From positions 1,116,001 through 1,180,000 of the forward strand of contig NZ_CP012831.1 of assembly GCF_001307275.1 (NCBI RefSeq): 64,000 nucleotides of DNA, given 5' to 3'. The stretch comes from Pseudomonas fluorescens. Its GTDB lineage: Bacteria; Pseudomonadota; Gammaproteobacteria; Pseudomonadales; Pseudomonadaceae. Of this stretch, positions 35,098-44,756 are shown piece after piece (positions within the stretch are counted from its first letter, which is position 1; every line of letters starts with the position of its first letter). The translations under genes were made by a program, and so were the position numbers. Under the pieces are notes generated by a model, which ran no database searches, was not told where the DNA came from, and was given only the letters and a program-made list of their open reading frames with translations.

Positions 35098-37084
35098 GGC
35101 TGTGCTCCCGTCGTTCAGGTTCGTGCTGGCTGCACCAGGCGCGCCAGCTGTTTTGCAATTGCACCACCGCACCCTGGGCCAGCTTCAGTGCATCGCTGGG
35201 CGGCTGGGTCGACAACACGTTCAGGAACTCGGCGCTCGCCGGGGCCAGCGCATCGGCCTGGTCACCGGCCGGACCACGCTCGAGCACCTGCTCCAGCGCT
35301 TCGAAATAATGGCGCTGCGCCCGGGTATCGGGCACTTGGGCGACGGCCAGGCTCAGGCGCAAATGCAACAGCTCATCGCCGATGTCCAGGCCAAGCAAAC
35401 CATCATCCCAACGGCTGCGCGACTGCACCGGCAGTTCAGGGTAATGCCTGGCGAGCTGCAACAGCCGGTCGGCCATGCGCCCGCCGAACCAACTCTCGGC
35501 CCCCGGCAGGCGGCGATGGGTCAGGCGCACCAGATCGTGAAGGGTCGCGGCCAGCAGACGGCGGCTATGCCAGGCCGGGTTGCGCAAAATCAGCAGATTG
35601 AAGGCCAGCACCGCCGCGCCCACACCGATCATCATGGCCTGGGCGTTGTTGAAGAACGCCGCGACGTCGTATTTCATGGCATTGAGCGGTGAAATCAACA
35701 CCACGAAATGCAGGCAGAACGACGTCGCCGTGGCGAAGATCTGCGGCTTGGCCATGCCCAATGCCCCGAAAAACAACGGCACGCCCATGGCCAGGCACAG
35801 CATCGCGAAACTGCTCCATTGCGGTAGCACGAGTTCGCCGATCACGAACGCCGTCGGCACGGCCAAAAAGATGCCCCGCAGAAAACTCATGCCGATCTGC
35901 GCGCCGTTTTCGCGACTGGCGAACAGGCTGCACACCACACACGTCAGTACCAGCGCACCCGATGCGGCGGGCCAGGCGGTCGCCAGCCAGAAACAGGCCA
36001 CCGCCAGGAATGCCAGGGCGCTACGCGCGCCGAAGACCATGGCCAGGGACAAGTCGCGATGGGGCGTCAAGGTGCGGGGTGGATCCGCCGCCTCCCTGCC
36101 CTCCTGCACCGCCGTCAAGGCGGCGCAGGCGGCCAGGGCGGTATCGAGCAACAAGGCGAACCGCGCCAGGCAGTAACTCTGCGCCGCGCTGATCTGCGGG
36201 TCGTGGGATGCATCCCATACCCGAGGGCGCAAGGCTTGCAGGGTCGCACTGTCGGCATCGAGGGCTTGCTGCACCTCGTTCATCCACGGCTGGAGCGCCA
36301 CAGCTTCCTCAGGGTCAAGCTGCTTCCACTGCCGGCGCACCGAGCGCGAGATGCGCAGCAGCATCAGCAATTTCTGGCTCAAGCCGCTGATGGCCCGGGC
36401 TCGCTGTCGACCACGGCTGCCTTCGAACCAGGCATGTTCGCGCTGGGCGTCCACCGCGACGATCCTGCCCAGAATCTCCAGCAACCCTTTACGGGCCTGG
36501 GCATCGCCCGCCAGGGTCGCACGGGCTGCATGCATGCCACTCTGCCAGGCAGCCAGGGCCTGACCGGCCAGTTGCCGCTCGACCCGCAACGGCCAGAGCA
36601 AGGCACTGGCCGCCGTGGCACAGACAATGCCCAGGCTGATCTCGGTGCAGCGCGCCACCGCTTGGTCGAACACCCCCAGCGGATGGGAAATGGCCGGCAG
36701 GGCAATGATCGCCACCGTGTAGCCGGCCAATACGAATGAATACGACCAGGCACTGCGCAGCAGCGTCGAACAGGCCGTGCACAGGCCCAGCCAGAGCGCC
36801 AAGGCCAGCAGAAACAACCAGGGTGCCTGGGCAAACAGGCCCATGAACACCACCGACATGACGGTGCCCACCAACGTGCCGACCAATCGCGCCAACCCTT
36901 TCTGCACCACCATCCCGGACAGTGGCTGGGCGACGATGATCGCCGTCATCAGCGCCCACGACGGCTGCTCCAATCCCCAGCGCAACGCCAGCCATAACGC
37001 CAGCCCGGCGCCAAGCACGGTCTTGATGGCGAACTGCACAGCGAGGCGGTCGGGGGCGAACAAGGCCTGGAAGGTAATGGGCAC
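35084..37084 (-). CDS. FUSC-family efflux protein (AaeB-like)
   Basis: A 666-residue inner-membrane protein with two bundles of hydrophobic helices (about 15-170 and 350-510), separated and followed by large cytoplasmic domains, the FUSC/AaeB layout. The motif WALMTAIIVAQPLSGMVVQKG and the repeat in the second half (SGALVLTCVVCSLFASRENG) are typical. It is probably a proton-driven exporter of aromatic acids together with the adaptor and DUF1656 protein. No outer-membrane channel or regulator gene adjoins it. Confidence 0.9.
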   Translation of the reverse strand: MPITFQALFAPDRLAVQFAIKTVLGAGLALWLALRWGLEQPSWALMTAIIVAQPLSGMVVQKGLARLVGTLVGTVMSVVFMGLFAQAPWLFLLALALWLGLCTACSTLLRSAWSYSFVLAGYTVAIIALPAISHPLGVFDQAVARCTEISLGIVCATAASALLWPLRVERQLAGQALAAWQSGMHAARATLAGDAQARKGLLEILGRIVAVDAQREHAWFEGSRGRQRARAISGLSQKLLMLLRISRSVRRQWKQLDPEEAVALQPWMNEVQQALDADSATLQALRPRVWDASHDPQISAAQSYCLARFALLLDTALAACAALTAVQEGREAADPPRTLTPHRDLSLAMVFGARSALAFLAVACFWLATAWPAASGALVLTCVVCSLFASRENGAQIGMSFLRGIFLAVPTAFVIGELVLPQWSSFAMLCLAMGVPLFFGALGMAKPQIFATATSFCLHFVVLISPLNAMKYDVAAFFNNAQAMMIGVGAAVLAFNLLILRNPAWHSRRLLAATLHDLVRLTHRRLPGAESWFGGRMADRLLQLARHYPELPVQSRSRWDDGLLGLDIGDELLHLRLSLAVAQVPDTRAQRHYFEALEQVLERGPAGDQADALAPASAEFLNVLSTQPPSDALKLAQGAVVQLQNSWRAWCSQHEPERREHSRGLA

Positions 37085-37208
37085 GCGAAAAACTCTTTGG
37101 GGGACGCAATAACGATAGATGCAATAAAGGGTGATGGGCGGCGCAATTATTAGCTAGCTAACTATTCGAGTCCAGAGCTGTTTGGCAGGAAATAAAACAA
37201 AAACGCCT

Positions 37209-37299
37209 TGTGGCGAGGGAGCTTGCTCCCGCTGGGTTGCGCAGCGACCCGCGTTTTGGGGCTGCTGCGCAGCCCAGCGGGAGCAAGCTCCCTCGCCAC
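37209..37299. repeat. REP pair, GTGGCGAGGGAGC family
   Basis: Inverted copies of TGTGGCGAGGGAGCTTGCTC around GGTTGCGCAGC / GCTGCGCAGCC. Same family as 5435 and 28307. Confidence 0.88.
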
Positions 37300-37315
37300 G
37301 GGTAAATCTTCGCCC

Positions 37316-37348
37316 AAAAAAAAACGCCAGGCAGGCTGGCGTTTTTTT
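37316..37348 (-). terminator. Terminator of the four-helix-bundle gene
   Basis: ACGCCAG ... CTGGCGT stem with a run of nine A on its left, read as T on the minus strand; seven T lie on the right, so it may act in both directions. It is 16 bases after the stop codon at 37364. Confidence 0.85.
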
Positions 37349-37363
37349 GTGTTGGCTGCGTGT

Positions 37364-37831
37364 TTAACTCTGGGCACGCGCCTGGTTACGCAGAGCCTTG
37401 ACCTGGTCATGGTTGCGTTGCACGCCATGGTACTGACGCTCAACCAGGTCACGAATGCCCACCAGGTTGTGCTTGTTGATCTTCTCGATGGCCTCTTTGT
37501 AGGCCTTGAGGGCGTGATCTTCACCCCGCTCGGCTTCGTTGAGCACCGCTTCTTCGTCCTTGCCGGTGAACATGGATTTCACGTCTACCCAACGACGGTG
37601 CAGGTCACCGGCGACACTGGTGGACGTTTCCGGATCACCGCCCAACGAACGAACGGCGGCTTGCAACTCGGCTGCCGCGGTGGCGCAATCGGCGGAGCGC
37701 TGGACGAACAGCGTCTTGAGTTCTGGATGCTTGATGTCTTCAGCGCAGGTCTTGAACCCTTCCTGGCCATCCTTGCTGGTCTCGATCAGGTCGTTCAAGA
37801 CGGAGATGGATTCTTTGTTGATGTCAGTCAT
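37364..37831 (-). CDS. PA2169-family (DUF2383) four-helix-bundle protein
   Basis: A 155-residue all-helical, ferritin-like protein. DUF2383/PA2169 landmarks are SISVLNDLIETSKDGQEGF, CAEDIKHPELKTLF, GGDPETSTSVAGDLHRRW and ERGEDHALKAYKEA. The Glu, Asp and His residues in the helices could bind a di-metal centre, but this is not shown for the family. Proteins of this family are often stress-induced. It is transcribed alone. Confidence 0.88.
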   Translation of the reverse strand: MTDINKESISVLNDLIETSKDGQEGFKTCAEDIKHPELKTLFVQRSADCATAAAELQAAVRSLGGDPETSTSVAGDLHRRWVDVKSMFTGKDEEAVLNEAERGEDHALKAYKEAIEKINKHNLVGIRDLVERQYHGVQRNHDQVKALRNQARAQS

Positions 37832-38037
37832 TTTTCAGTTCCTTTGCTGGTGAATAAAAAACCTGCAAGGGATATTGCATCAGCCATGCCAGCCATCAAT
37901 CTCAATAAAATAACTTAAAAATCAACCAGTTAATAAACAACCTGAAATCTGTATCCGCGCTATTTGCATGATCTGTCATTTGGCCTGCATGCAGAATGCC
38001 TGTATTTTCAAGGCAGGTTTGAATCAAGACGAATGCC

Positions 38038-38274
38038 ATGAATCCGGAAAAGCTCGAGTTGCTCGTCACGCGTCAAATGCCCTTTGGTAAGTACAAGGGC
38101 CGAATCCTTGCCGACCTGCCGGGTCAATACCTGAACTGGTTCGCGCGCGAGGGTTTCCCCCACGGTGAACTCGGCGGTTTGCTGGCATTGATGCAGGAAA
38201 TCGATCATAACGGTTTGTCCGACCTGCTGGACCCGCTGCGCGCCAAACATGGCCTGCCCAAACCTCGCCATTGA
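38038..38274 (+). CDS. DUF3820 family protein
   Basis: A 78-residue protein with the DUF3820 core MPFGKYKGRILADLPGQYL and NWFAREGFPHGELGGLL. The core is also found as the terminal domain of some exonuclease-like proteins. The function is unknown. The stop lies 16 bases before the PLP-enzyme start, so the two are probably one transcript. Confidence 0.85.
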   Translation: MNPEKLELLVTRQMPFGKYKGRILADLPGQYLNWFAREGFPHGELGGLLALMQEIDHNGLSDLLDPLRAKHGLPKPRH

Positions 38275-38290
38275 CTGACTGAGACCCGCC

Positions 38291-39478
38291 ATGCCCGAGA
38301 ACACGCTGCGCGCCCATGATGAAGCCTTCTGGCGAACCTTTGTCGACCGCTACGACATCGATCCCAACGGGCCACTCAACCTGGAAAACGGCTACTTCGG
38401 ACGCATGTCCCGCACCGTGGTGGAGGAATACCAGCGCAACATCGAGTTCATCAACCGCGGCAACTCGGTGTATGTGCGCCAGCAGTTCGACCAGGAACAC
38501 GGCGAAGCCATTCGGCGACAGGTGGCCCGGCTGATCCACGCCTCTCCCCAGAGCGTGACGCTGGCCAACAGCGCGGTGGACGCCCTGCAAACCTTGATTC
38601 GCAACTACAACGGCCTCAAGCCGGGCGATCAAGTGCTGATCTGTGACGTGGAATATGCCTCGGTCAAAAGCGCCATGCGCTGGCTGGCTCGCCAACGTGG
38701 CGTGGAGGTGATCGAAATCGTCCACCAGCACCCCGCCAGTTTCGACAGCCTGGTGAGCACTTACCGCGAAGCGTTCATTCGCTACCCTCGCCTCAAGCTG
38801 ATGGCGCTGACCTACGTCAACCACCTGACCGGGCTGGTGATGCCGGTCCAGGCCATTGCCGAGAACGCTCGGGAGTTTGCCGTCGATATCATCCTCGACG
38901 GTGCCCACGCCCTGGGCCAGATCGATTTCGACCTGAAGAAGCTCGGGATCGAATTTGCCGGGTTCAACCTGCAGAAGTGGATCGGCGGCCCCCTCTCCCA
39001 GGGTTTCCTGTACATCGCCCCGCAGCGGTTGGCCGACATCGACCCGGACATGGACGAAGACAACTACCCCGCCACCGACATCCGCTCGCGCACACCCCAC
39101 AGCACGCCCAATATCCCGGCCTTGCTCACCCTGCCCCTGGTCTTCGAAGAACACCGCAGCCTGGGCGGCGCCTTGGCCAAAGGCCCACGCCTCTGCTACC
39201 TGCGCGACCTGTGGGTGAATGCCGTGCGCGATGTGCCGGGCATCGAGGTGATGACCCCGGATGACCGACGGCTCTATTGCGGTATCACGGCGATGCGCTT
39301 CACCAACCAGGCCGATCAACAGGCGATGGCCGCTCGATTGCTCGATGAGCATGGAATTTTCACCGTGGTGCGCCCTACCAGTGTCGGGCCATGCATCCGC
39401 ATTACCCCAGGGTTGATTACCTTGGCGAGTGATATCGAGCGGTTGACCGAGGCACTGATCCATCTGAGCCGTACCTAG
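38291..39478 (+). CDS. Class-V aminotransferase-fold PLP enzyme
   Basis: A 395-residue PLP-dependent enzyme of fold type I, class V, related to isopenicillin-N epimerase and cysteine desulfurases. The PLP lysine is Lys229 in FNLQKWIGGPLSQGFLYI; the aspartate contact is in DIILDGAHALGQ. GYFGRM and TLANSAVDALQTLI are conserved N-terminal segments. The substrate is unknown. It lacks the active-site cysteine loop of desulfurases as far as I can see. Confidence 0.85.
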   Translation: MPENTLRAHDEAFWRTFVDRYDIDPNGPLNLENGYFGRMSRTVVEEYQRNIEFINRGNSVYVRQQFDQEHGEAIRRQVARLIHASPQSVTLANSAVDALQTLIRNYNGLKPGDQVLICDVEYASVKSAMRWLARQRGVEVIEIVHQHPASFDSLVSTYREAFIRYPRLKLMALTYVNHLTGLVMPVQAIAENAREFAVDIILDGAHALGQIDFDLKKLGIEFAGFNLQKWIGGPLSQGFLYIAPQRLADIDPDMDEDNYPATDIRSRTPHSTPNIPALLTLPLVFEEHRSLGGALAKGPRLCYLRDLWVNAVRDVPGIEVMTPDDRRLYCGITAMRFTNQADQQAMAARLLDEHGIFTVVRPTSVGPCIRITPGLITLASDIERLTEALIHLSRT

Positions 39479-39521
39479 ATCCCTGGCCAAAGGAAATCTG
39501 TGCCAGCATAAAAACCCAGGC

Positions 39522-39553
39522 AAAAAAAAACGGCGCGCCGACCAAGCGCACCG
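39522..39553 (-). terminator. Terminator of the zwf-pgl-eda operon
   Basis: On the minus strand: CGGTGCGC, loop, GCGCGCCG, then nine T. It is 38 bases after the eda stop codon. Confidence 0.8.
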
Positions 39554-39591
39554 TAAAACCGTAGAACACCCAACGAGGTTCGGTAAAACAA

Positions 39592-40257
39592 TCAGTCCAG
39601 CAGCGCCAAGGCCTCGGCGGTGCATTCCTGAATGCGGGCCCAGTCGCCGTTCTTGATCCACTCCGGATCAAGCATCCAGCTTCCGCCCACGCACATCACG
39701 TTTTTCAACGCCATGTAGCTCTTGATGTTGGCAGGGCTCACGCCGCCGGTCGGGCAGAACTTCACTTCGCCGAACGGGCCGCCCAAGGCCTTGATGGCCG
39801 CGACGCCACCGCTGACTTCGGCCGGGAACAGTTTGAAGCGGCGATAGCCCAGGCTGTAGCCTTCCATGATGCCCGAGGCATTGCTGATGCCCGGCAACAA
39901 GGGAATGGAGCTGTAGACGCTGGCTTCGAGCAGGTCACGGGTGATGCCCGGGGTGACGATGAACTGCGAACCGGCCGCCTCGGCGGCGTCCAGCATGTGG
40001 CGGTCGAGCACCGTGCCGGCGCCGGTCACCAGTTCCGGACGCTGCTCGCGCAGCACCTGGATGGCCTTGAGACCGTGTTGGGAACGCAACGTCACTTCCA
40101 GCGCCGTCAGGCCACCGGCGGCCAGGGCATCGGCCAGCGGCAGGATGTCCTGTTCACGGGCGATGGTGATCACCGGCAGGATCCGCGCCTTGGCGCAGAG
40201 GCTGTCGATCAGGGCAACTTTGTCCGCCATGGAAACGGTCGGGGATGGGTTTGTCAT
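39592..40257 (-). CDS. eda: 2-dehydro-3-deoxy-6-phosphogluconate (KDPG) aldolase
   Basis: The last enzyme of the Entner-Doudoroff pathway; it splits KDPG to pyruvate and glyceraldehyde-3-phosphate. It has 221 residues from the chosen ATG. Schiff-base Lys142 lies in YRRFKLFPAEVSGG, and catalytic Glu54 in LTALEVTLRS; CPTGGVSPAN is the phosphate-binding loop. AGGA lies upstream of 40257; an in-frame ATG at 40230 would also leave an intact enzyme. It is the third gene of zwf-pgl-eda and starts 17 bases after pgl. Confidence 0.95.
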   Translation of the reverse strand: MTNPSPTVSMADKVALIDSLCAKARILPVITIAREQDILPLADALAAGGLTALEVTLRSQHGLKAIQVLREQRPELVTGAGTVLDRHMLDAAEAAGSQFIVTPGITRDLLEASVYSSIPLLPGISNASGIMEGYSLGYRRFKLFPAEVSGGVAAIKALGGPFGEVKFCPTGGVSPANIKSYMALKNVMCVGGSWMLDPEWIKNGDWARIQECTAEALALLD

Positions 40258-40274
40258 AGCGGCTGATCCTTGGT

Positions 40275-40988
40275 TCATGGGCACCAGTAAATCTCTAACG
40301 TAGGTTGCAAAAACGCACGGATCGGCATTTCGGCGACATCGTCACCTGCCACCGCAGCGTTCAGGGTGGTCAATTTCGACTGACCGGAAATCGACAGCAC
40401 TTTGTGTTGCGCCGAAGCCAGCAAGGCGCGGCTCATGGTCAAGCGCTGGTGCGGCACGGTCGGTGCCAGCATCGGCCAGCAGCGGCGTGCGCCATTGGCG
40501 TCCAGGGCTTGGGCCAGGTTCGGACTGTCGGGGAACAGCGAGGCGGTGTGCCCGTCATCACCCATGCCCAATACCAGCACGTCGATGGGCGGCAGCTCGG
40601 CCAGCAAACGATCGGCCTGCTCGGCCGCCGCTTCCAGGTTGGCGCTGGCGCTGTAGAGGCTCAGGAACTGGGCCTTGGCCGCCGCACCTTGCAACAGGTA
40701 ACGCTTGAGCAAGCCAGCGTTGCTGTCGGCGTGTTCAACCGGCACCCAGCGCTCATCGGCGAGGCTGACCACCACCTTGGACCAGTCCAGCGCCTGCTTG
40801 GCCAAGTGCTGGAAAAACGCCACCGGGCTGCGGCCACCGGACACCACCAGGGTCGCCGTGCCGCGGGCATCGATCGCATTGCGCAACTGCTCGGCCACGT
40901 TCAGCGCCAGGCCTTCGGCCAGCAGCACCGGGTTCTTGAATTCATGGGCGCTGACGCCCTGGGGCAGTTTCACTTCAGATATCGCCAT
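40275..40988 (-). CDS. pgl: 6-phosphogluconolactonase
   Basis: A 237-residue enzyme of the glucosamine-6-phosphate isomerase/6-phosphogluconolactonase fold. It hydrolyses 6-phosphogluconolactone, the product of Zwf. Motifs: [34 protein letters not shown]. The ATG at 40988 has GGAGG upstream and overlaps the end of zwf by 14 bases, giving coupled translation. Confidence 0.95.
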   Translation of the reverse strand: MAISEVKLPQGVSAHEFKNPVLLAEGLALNVAEQLRNAIDARGTATLVVSGGRSPVAFFQHLAKQALDWSKVVVSLADERWVPVEHADSNAGLLKRYLLQGAAAKAQFLSLYSASANLEAAAEQADRLLAELPPIDVLVLGMGDDGHTASLFPDSPNLAQALDANGARRCWPMLAPTVPHQRLTMSRALLASAQHKVLSISGQSKLTTLNAAVAGDDVAEMPIRAFLQPTLEIYWCP

Positions 40989-42444
40989 ACCATGACCTCC
41001 CATCCCGCGTGATCAGTGCAATGGAGCTCATCGGCCCCCAGGACCCCGCCGCATACGGCTTGGGCGCATCGCCGGATTTTTTCCACCCGGCAATCAACTG
41101 GTCACACCACGTCCACGCGGCTTCGATTTCATCTTTACGGACAAACAGGTTCTGATTGCCGTTCATGACTTCCAGCAACAACCGTTCGTAGGCATCGGGA
41201 ATCCGTGCGCTGCGATAAGTGTCGGAGAAGTTGAGTTGCAGCGGACCACTGCGCAATTGCATGCCCTTGTCCAGGCCCTGCTCCTTGGTCATCACCCGCA
41301 AGGAAATCCCTTCGTCCGGTTGCAGGCGGATGATCAGCTTGTTGCTGATCTGCAAACGCTGCTCGGGCGCGAAGATGTAGTGGGACGGTTCCTTGAAGTG
41401 GATGACGATCTGCGACAGCTTCTGCGGCATGCGCTTGCCGGTACGCAGGTAAAACGGCACCCCGGCCCAACGCCAGTTGCGGATGTCGGCGCGCAGGGCG
41501 ACGAACGTCTCGGTGTCGCTCTGGGTGTTGGAATTGGGTTCTTCGAGGTAGCCAGGCACCGACTTGCCCTCGCTGTGGCCGGCGATGTACTGGCCGCGCA
41601 CCACCTGGGTGGTCAAGCCTTCCGGGCTGATCGGCGCGAGGGCCTTGAGTACCTTGACCTTCTCGTCACGGATGCTGTCGGCGGACAAGTCGGCCGGTGG
41701 GTCCATGGCGATCAGGCACAGCAGCTGCAGCAGGTGGTTCTGGATCATGTCCCGCAGTTGGCCGGCCTTGTCGAAATAGCCCCAGCGGCCTTCGATACCG
41801 ACCTTCTCGGCCACGGTGATTTCCACGTGGGAAATGTAGTTCTGGTTCCACTGGGTTTCGAACAGGCTGTTGGCGAACCGCAGGGCGATCAGGTTCTGCA
41901 CCGTCTCTTTGCCCAGGTAATGGTCGATGCGATAGGTACGGTTTTCCGGGAAAAACTGCGCCACGGCGTCGTTGACCTTGCGCGACGACTCCAGGTCCGA
42001 GCCAATGGGTTTCTCCAGCACCACCCGGGTGTTTTCGCTCAAGCCGACCTTCGCCAGGTTCTCGCAGATCGCCCCATACACCGCCGCCGGGGTGGCGAAA
42101 TAGGCAATGACCTGCTGGGTCGAACCGGCCGCTTCGGCCAGGGCGACATAATCGTCGGCCTTGAGGAAATCCACGTGCAGGTAGGTCAAACGTGCCAAGA
42201 AGCGCTCGAGTACGGCTTCGTCCAGGTCTTTTTCGCCAACATAACGGCGCAGCTCGGCGGCGATGAATGCCAGGTGCTGCTGCTCACCGCCGGGCTCACG
42301 GGCCAGCGCGATGATCCGCGTGTCCTCGTGCAACAATTGGGCGCCATCGAGCTGGTACAGGGCAGGAAAGAGCTTGCGCAAGGCCAGATCGCCCAACGCG
42401 CCGAACAAGGCAAAGGTGCACGGTTCAACCGTAATCGAAGGCAT
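40975..42444 (-). CDS. zwf: Glucose-6-phosphate 1-dehydrogenase
   Basis: A 489-residue NAD(P)-dependent enzyme that oxidises glucose-6-phosphate to 6-phosphogluconolactone. The nucleotide-binding motif is [12 protein letters not shown] near the N-terminus, the active-site motif is [13 protein letters not shown], and the KPIGSDL segment is also conserved. It is the first gene of zwf-pgl-eda and is divergent from its repressor gene hexR, with a HexR-type site in between. Confidence 0.97.
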   Translation of the reverse strand: MPSITVEPCTFALFGALGDLALRKLFPALYQLDGAQLLHEDTRIIALAREPGGEQQHLAFIAAELRRYVGEKDLDEAVLERFLARLTYLHVDFLKADDYVALAEAAGSTQQVIAYFATPAAVYGAICENLAKVGLSENTRVVLEKPIGSDLESSRKVNDAVAQFFPENRTYRIDHYLGKETVQNLIALRFANSLFETQWNQNYISHVEITVAEKVGIEGRWGYFDKAGQLRDMIQNHLLQLLCLIAMDPPADLSADSIRDEKVKVLKALAPISPEGLTTQVVRGQYIAGHSEGKSVPGYLEEPNSNTQSDTETFVALRADIRNWRWAGVPFYLRTGKRMPQKLSQIVIHFKEPSHYIFAPEQRLQISNKLIIRLQPDEGISLRVMTKEQGLDKGMQLRSGPLQLNFSDTYRSARIPDAYERLLLEVMNGNQNLFVRKDEIEAAWTWCDQLIAGWKKSGDAPKPYAAGSWGPMSSIALITRDGRSWYGDI

Positions 42445-42511
42445 GATGTTTGTTCTTTTATCAAGTTAAACTACAAATACCTTTTTTCAAGGTATCACTC
42501 AAGGAAAAATG

Positions 42512-42526
42512 TAGTAATAACCACAA
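42512..42526. promoter_or_regulatory. Probable HexR operator (zwf-hexR)
   Basis: On the minus strand: TTGT-GGTTATT-ACTA, matching the TTGT-N7-ACAA pattern reported for P. putida HexR with one mismatch. It is between the divergent zwf and hexR genes, 68 bases upstream of zwf. Confidence 0.65.
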
Positions 42527-42631
42527 CATTTTTCGAAAATACCGATTCCGAGTGGTGGTCCGTCGGAGCCATCAGTAGGATAGGCCACCGCAAAGGGTCG
42601 TATCAAAGACCCGTCTTCCTAGGAATCTTGT

Positions 42632-43501
42632 ATGGACCGCGTGCGAAACTTACTGGAACAGATCCAGAGTCGCCTTGAAGACCTGAACAAGGCCGAACGC
42701 AAGGTGGCCGAGATCATCCTGCTCAACCCGCAGCAGGCGACCCGCTTCAGCATCGCCGCCCTCGCCCAGGCGGCTTCGGTCAGCGAACCGACCGTCAACC
42801 GTTTCTGCCGCTCGTTCGGCGTCAGCGGTTATCCGGAACTCAAATTGCAATTGGCCCAGAGCCTGGCCAGCGGCGCCGCTTATGTCAGCCGCGCGGTAGA
42901 AGCCGATGACAACCCGGAAGCCTATACCCGCAAGATCTTTGGCAGTGCCATTGCCTCATTGGACAGCGCCTGCCAGGCCCTCGATCCCAATTTGATCAGT
43001 CGCGCCGTGGACCTGCTGATCCAGGCCCGGCAGATCCACTTCTTCGGCCTCGGCGCCTCCGCCCCGGTGGCCCTGGATGCCCAGCACAAGTTTTTCCGCT
43101 TCAACCTGGCAGTGACCGCTCACGCCGACGTCCTGATGCAGCGCATGATTGCGTCGGTGGCCCATACCGGCGAGCTGTTCGTGATCATTTCCTACACCGG
43201 TCGCACCCGCGAGCTGGTGGAAGTGGCGCGCATCGCCCGGGAAAACGGCGCGTCGGTGCTGGGCCTGACTGCCGAAGGCTCGCCGCTGGCCAAGGCCAGC
43301 ACCCTGAGCCTGAACATCCCCCTGCCCGAAGACACTGACATCTATATGCCGATGACCTCGCGGATCATCCAACTCACCGTACTGGACGTGCTCGCCACCG
43401 GCATGACCCTGCGCCGGGGCGTGGACTTCCAGCCGCATCTGCGCAAGATCAAGGAAAGCCTGAATGCCAGCCGGTATCCGGTGGGGGATGAGTTCAACTG
43501 A
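42632..43501 (+). CDS. hexR: Transcriptional repressor HexR (RpiR family)
   Basis: A 289-residue repressor of glucose-catabolic genes that releases DNA on binding KDPG. The N-terminal RpiR-type helix-turn-helix (about 1-77, with [20 protein letters not shown]) is followed by a SIS sugar-phosphate domain (about 125-260; [28 protein letters not shown]). AGGA is eight bases before the ATG. It is adjacent to zwf, its known target, and matching operators also occur by edd and gap. Confidence 0.95.
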   Translation: MDRVRNLLEQIQSRLEDLNKAERKVAEIILLNPQQATRFSIAALAQAASVSEPTVNRFCRSFGVSGYPELKLQLAQSLASGAAYVSRAVEADDNPEAYTRKIFGSAIASLDSACQALDPNLISRAVDLLIQARQIHFFGLGASAPVALDAQHKFFRFNLAVTAHADVLMQRMIASVAHTGELFVIISYTGRTRELVEVARIARENGASVLGLTAEGSPLAKASTLSLNIPLPEDTDIYMPMTSRIIQLTVLDVLATGMTLRRGVDFQPHLRKIKESLNASRYPVGDEFN

Positions 43502-43536
43502 TTCGATCCAGAATCCTCGCTGCCGGGTAGTCCGTC

Positions 43537-43593
43537 TTCGCGAGCAAGCTCGCTCCCACATGGGGTTTGTGTGGGAGCGAGCTTGCTCGCGAT
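43537..43593. repeat. REP pair in tail-to-tail order
   Basis: Two GTGGGAGCGAGC units with GTGGG ends facing each other across about ten bases. Same inverted order as at 6514. Confidence 0.82.
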
Positions 43594-43630
43594 GGGGCCA
43601 GCAGCCTCACCCACCATCCTGCCCCCTGCA

Positions 43631-44485
43631 TCAAGCCCCCACCCACGCCTGCAAACTCAGGTGCGCCCGCTCCCCCGGCGCCAGGCACAGGCTATCGGTG
43701 CCGCCACTGGCCGCTTCGACACAGACGAACTCCGACACCTCATCCCAACTCACCCCCAGCAACGGCCGCGTGCCGGGATGCCAGACCACGGTGTCGGCAC
43801 TGTCGCCGGTGTCGATGCACAATTCGCGCTGCCAGGCGTGATCCTTGAGCTGCAATTCACCCTCATGCTGGAACACCCGCTGGCAGCCGCCCTCGACCCG
43901 CAACTCGCCTTCCTGCTGGCAAACCGCACGGCTCAACTGGTCATAACCCTGGGCACCTTCGAGCCCAGACAGCGCTACCTCACCGACGTCACCAATACGC
44001 CAATAGGCGTGCAAGGCCTGGCTCAACTGGCACGGCAGGCTGTCCTGGTGCTCGGTGCTCAAGCGCAATTCCATGCGCTCGCCCAGGTCGGCGTGCAAGT
44101 CCACTTGCCAGTCGCACAATTGCAGTTGCCAGTGCAGATGCACACCGTCTTCATCACTGCGGCTGTCGAGCAGCTTCCAATCGATCAACCGCGCCCAGCC
44201 ATGGGACGGCCAGGCGTTTTCGCTGGGATGACGGCCATACCACGGCCAGCACACCGGTACTCCGCCACGGATCGCACCGACGTGTGGCCATTTGGCCGCG
44301 CACCACAACCAGGGCTTCTGGCCTCGCGGCTGGAAGTGCAGCAACTGCGCGCCCTGGCGACTGAACACCGCCTGGCACAATGGGTGATCGATCACCAACA
44401 CATCGCGTTGCCGATAGCGCTCCCACGCGAATACCGGGCGTTCGCGCAAGGATCTGAAAAAGCGTTGTAGCGGATGCTCATGCAT
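43631..44485 (-). CDS. D-hexose-6-phosphate mutarotase
   Basis: A 284-residue enzyme of the aldose-1-epimerase (YeaD-like) group, interconverting anomers of glucose-6-phosphate. The signature RGGVPVCWPWYGRHP and GWARLIDW are present, with the catalytic His in PSHGWAR and Glu in DEVSEFVCVE near the end. The enzyme would supply the beta anomer needed by Zwf; its place among the glucose genes fits this. Confidence 0.9.
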   Translation of the reverse strand: MHEHPLQRFFRSLRERPVFAWERYRQRDVLVIDHPLCQAVFSRQGAQLLHFQPRGQKPWLWCAAKWPHVGAIRGGVPVCWPWYGRHPSENAWPSHGWARLIDWKLLDSRSDEDGVHLHWQLQLCDWQVDLHADLGERMELRLSTEHQDSLPCQLSQALHAYWRIGDVGEVALSGLEGAQGYDQLSRAVCQQEGELRVEGGCQRVFQHEGELQLKDHAWQRELCIDTGDSADTVVWHPGTRPLLGVSWDEVSEFVCVEAASGGTDSLCLAPGERAHLSLQAWVGA

Positions 44486-44539
44486 GGGCCGCGGTCCTGG
44501 AAATCATTCAATACTCAACTGTGTACGACTCTTCTTTTT

Positions 44540-44659
44540 TGTGGCGAGGGAGCTTGCTGTGGGAGCAAGGCTTGCCCGCGACGAAGCTGACGCGGTTTGC
44601 CCTGGAACCGAGGCGCCTGTGTCGCGAGCAAGCTTTGCTCCCACAGCTCCCTCGCCACA
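44540..44659. repeat. Nested repeat: REPIN inside a GTGGCGAGGG-family pair
   Basis: Outer arms TGTGGCGAGGGAGCTTGC and GCTCCCTCGCCACA belong to the second REP family. Between them lies a complete REPIN of a third variant (44558-44645; GTGGGAGCAAGGCTTGC ... GCAAGCTTTGCTCCCACA). The outer stem is interrupted exactly at the inner TGTGGG/CCCACA borders. Confidence 0.85.
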
Positions 44660-44688
44660 GGCTCCCCATGCCCCCCAACGTGCTCCCC

Positions 44689-44718
44689 AAAAAAAAGCGG
44701 ACAGCCTTGGCCGTCCGC
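44689..44718 (-). terminator. Terminator of oprB
   Basis: On the minus strand: GCGGAC, ten-base loop region, GTCCGC, then eight T. It is about 40 bases after the oprB stop codon. Confidence 0.85.
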
Positions 44719-44756
44719 AAATATGCGCACATAGAGAGGAGCTTATCGCAACAGCG

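Noticed and set aside
38066..39661. A 531-codon minus-strand frame across DUF3820 and the PLP enzyme
   Set aside because: Antisense to two well-supported genes; no protein family features.
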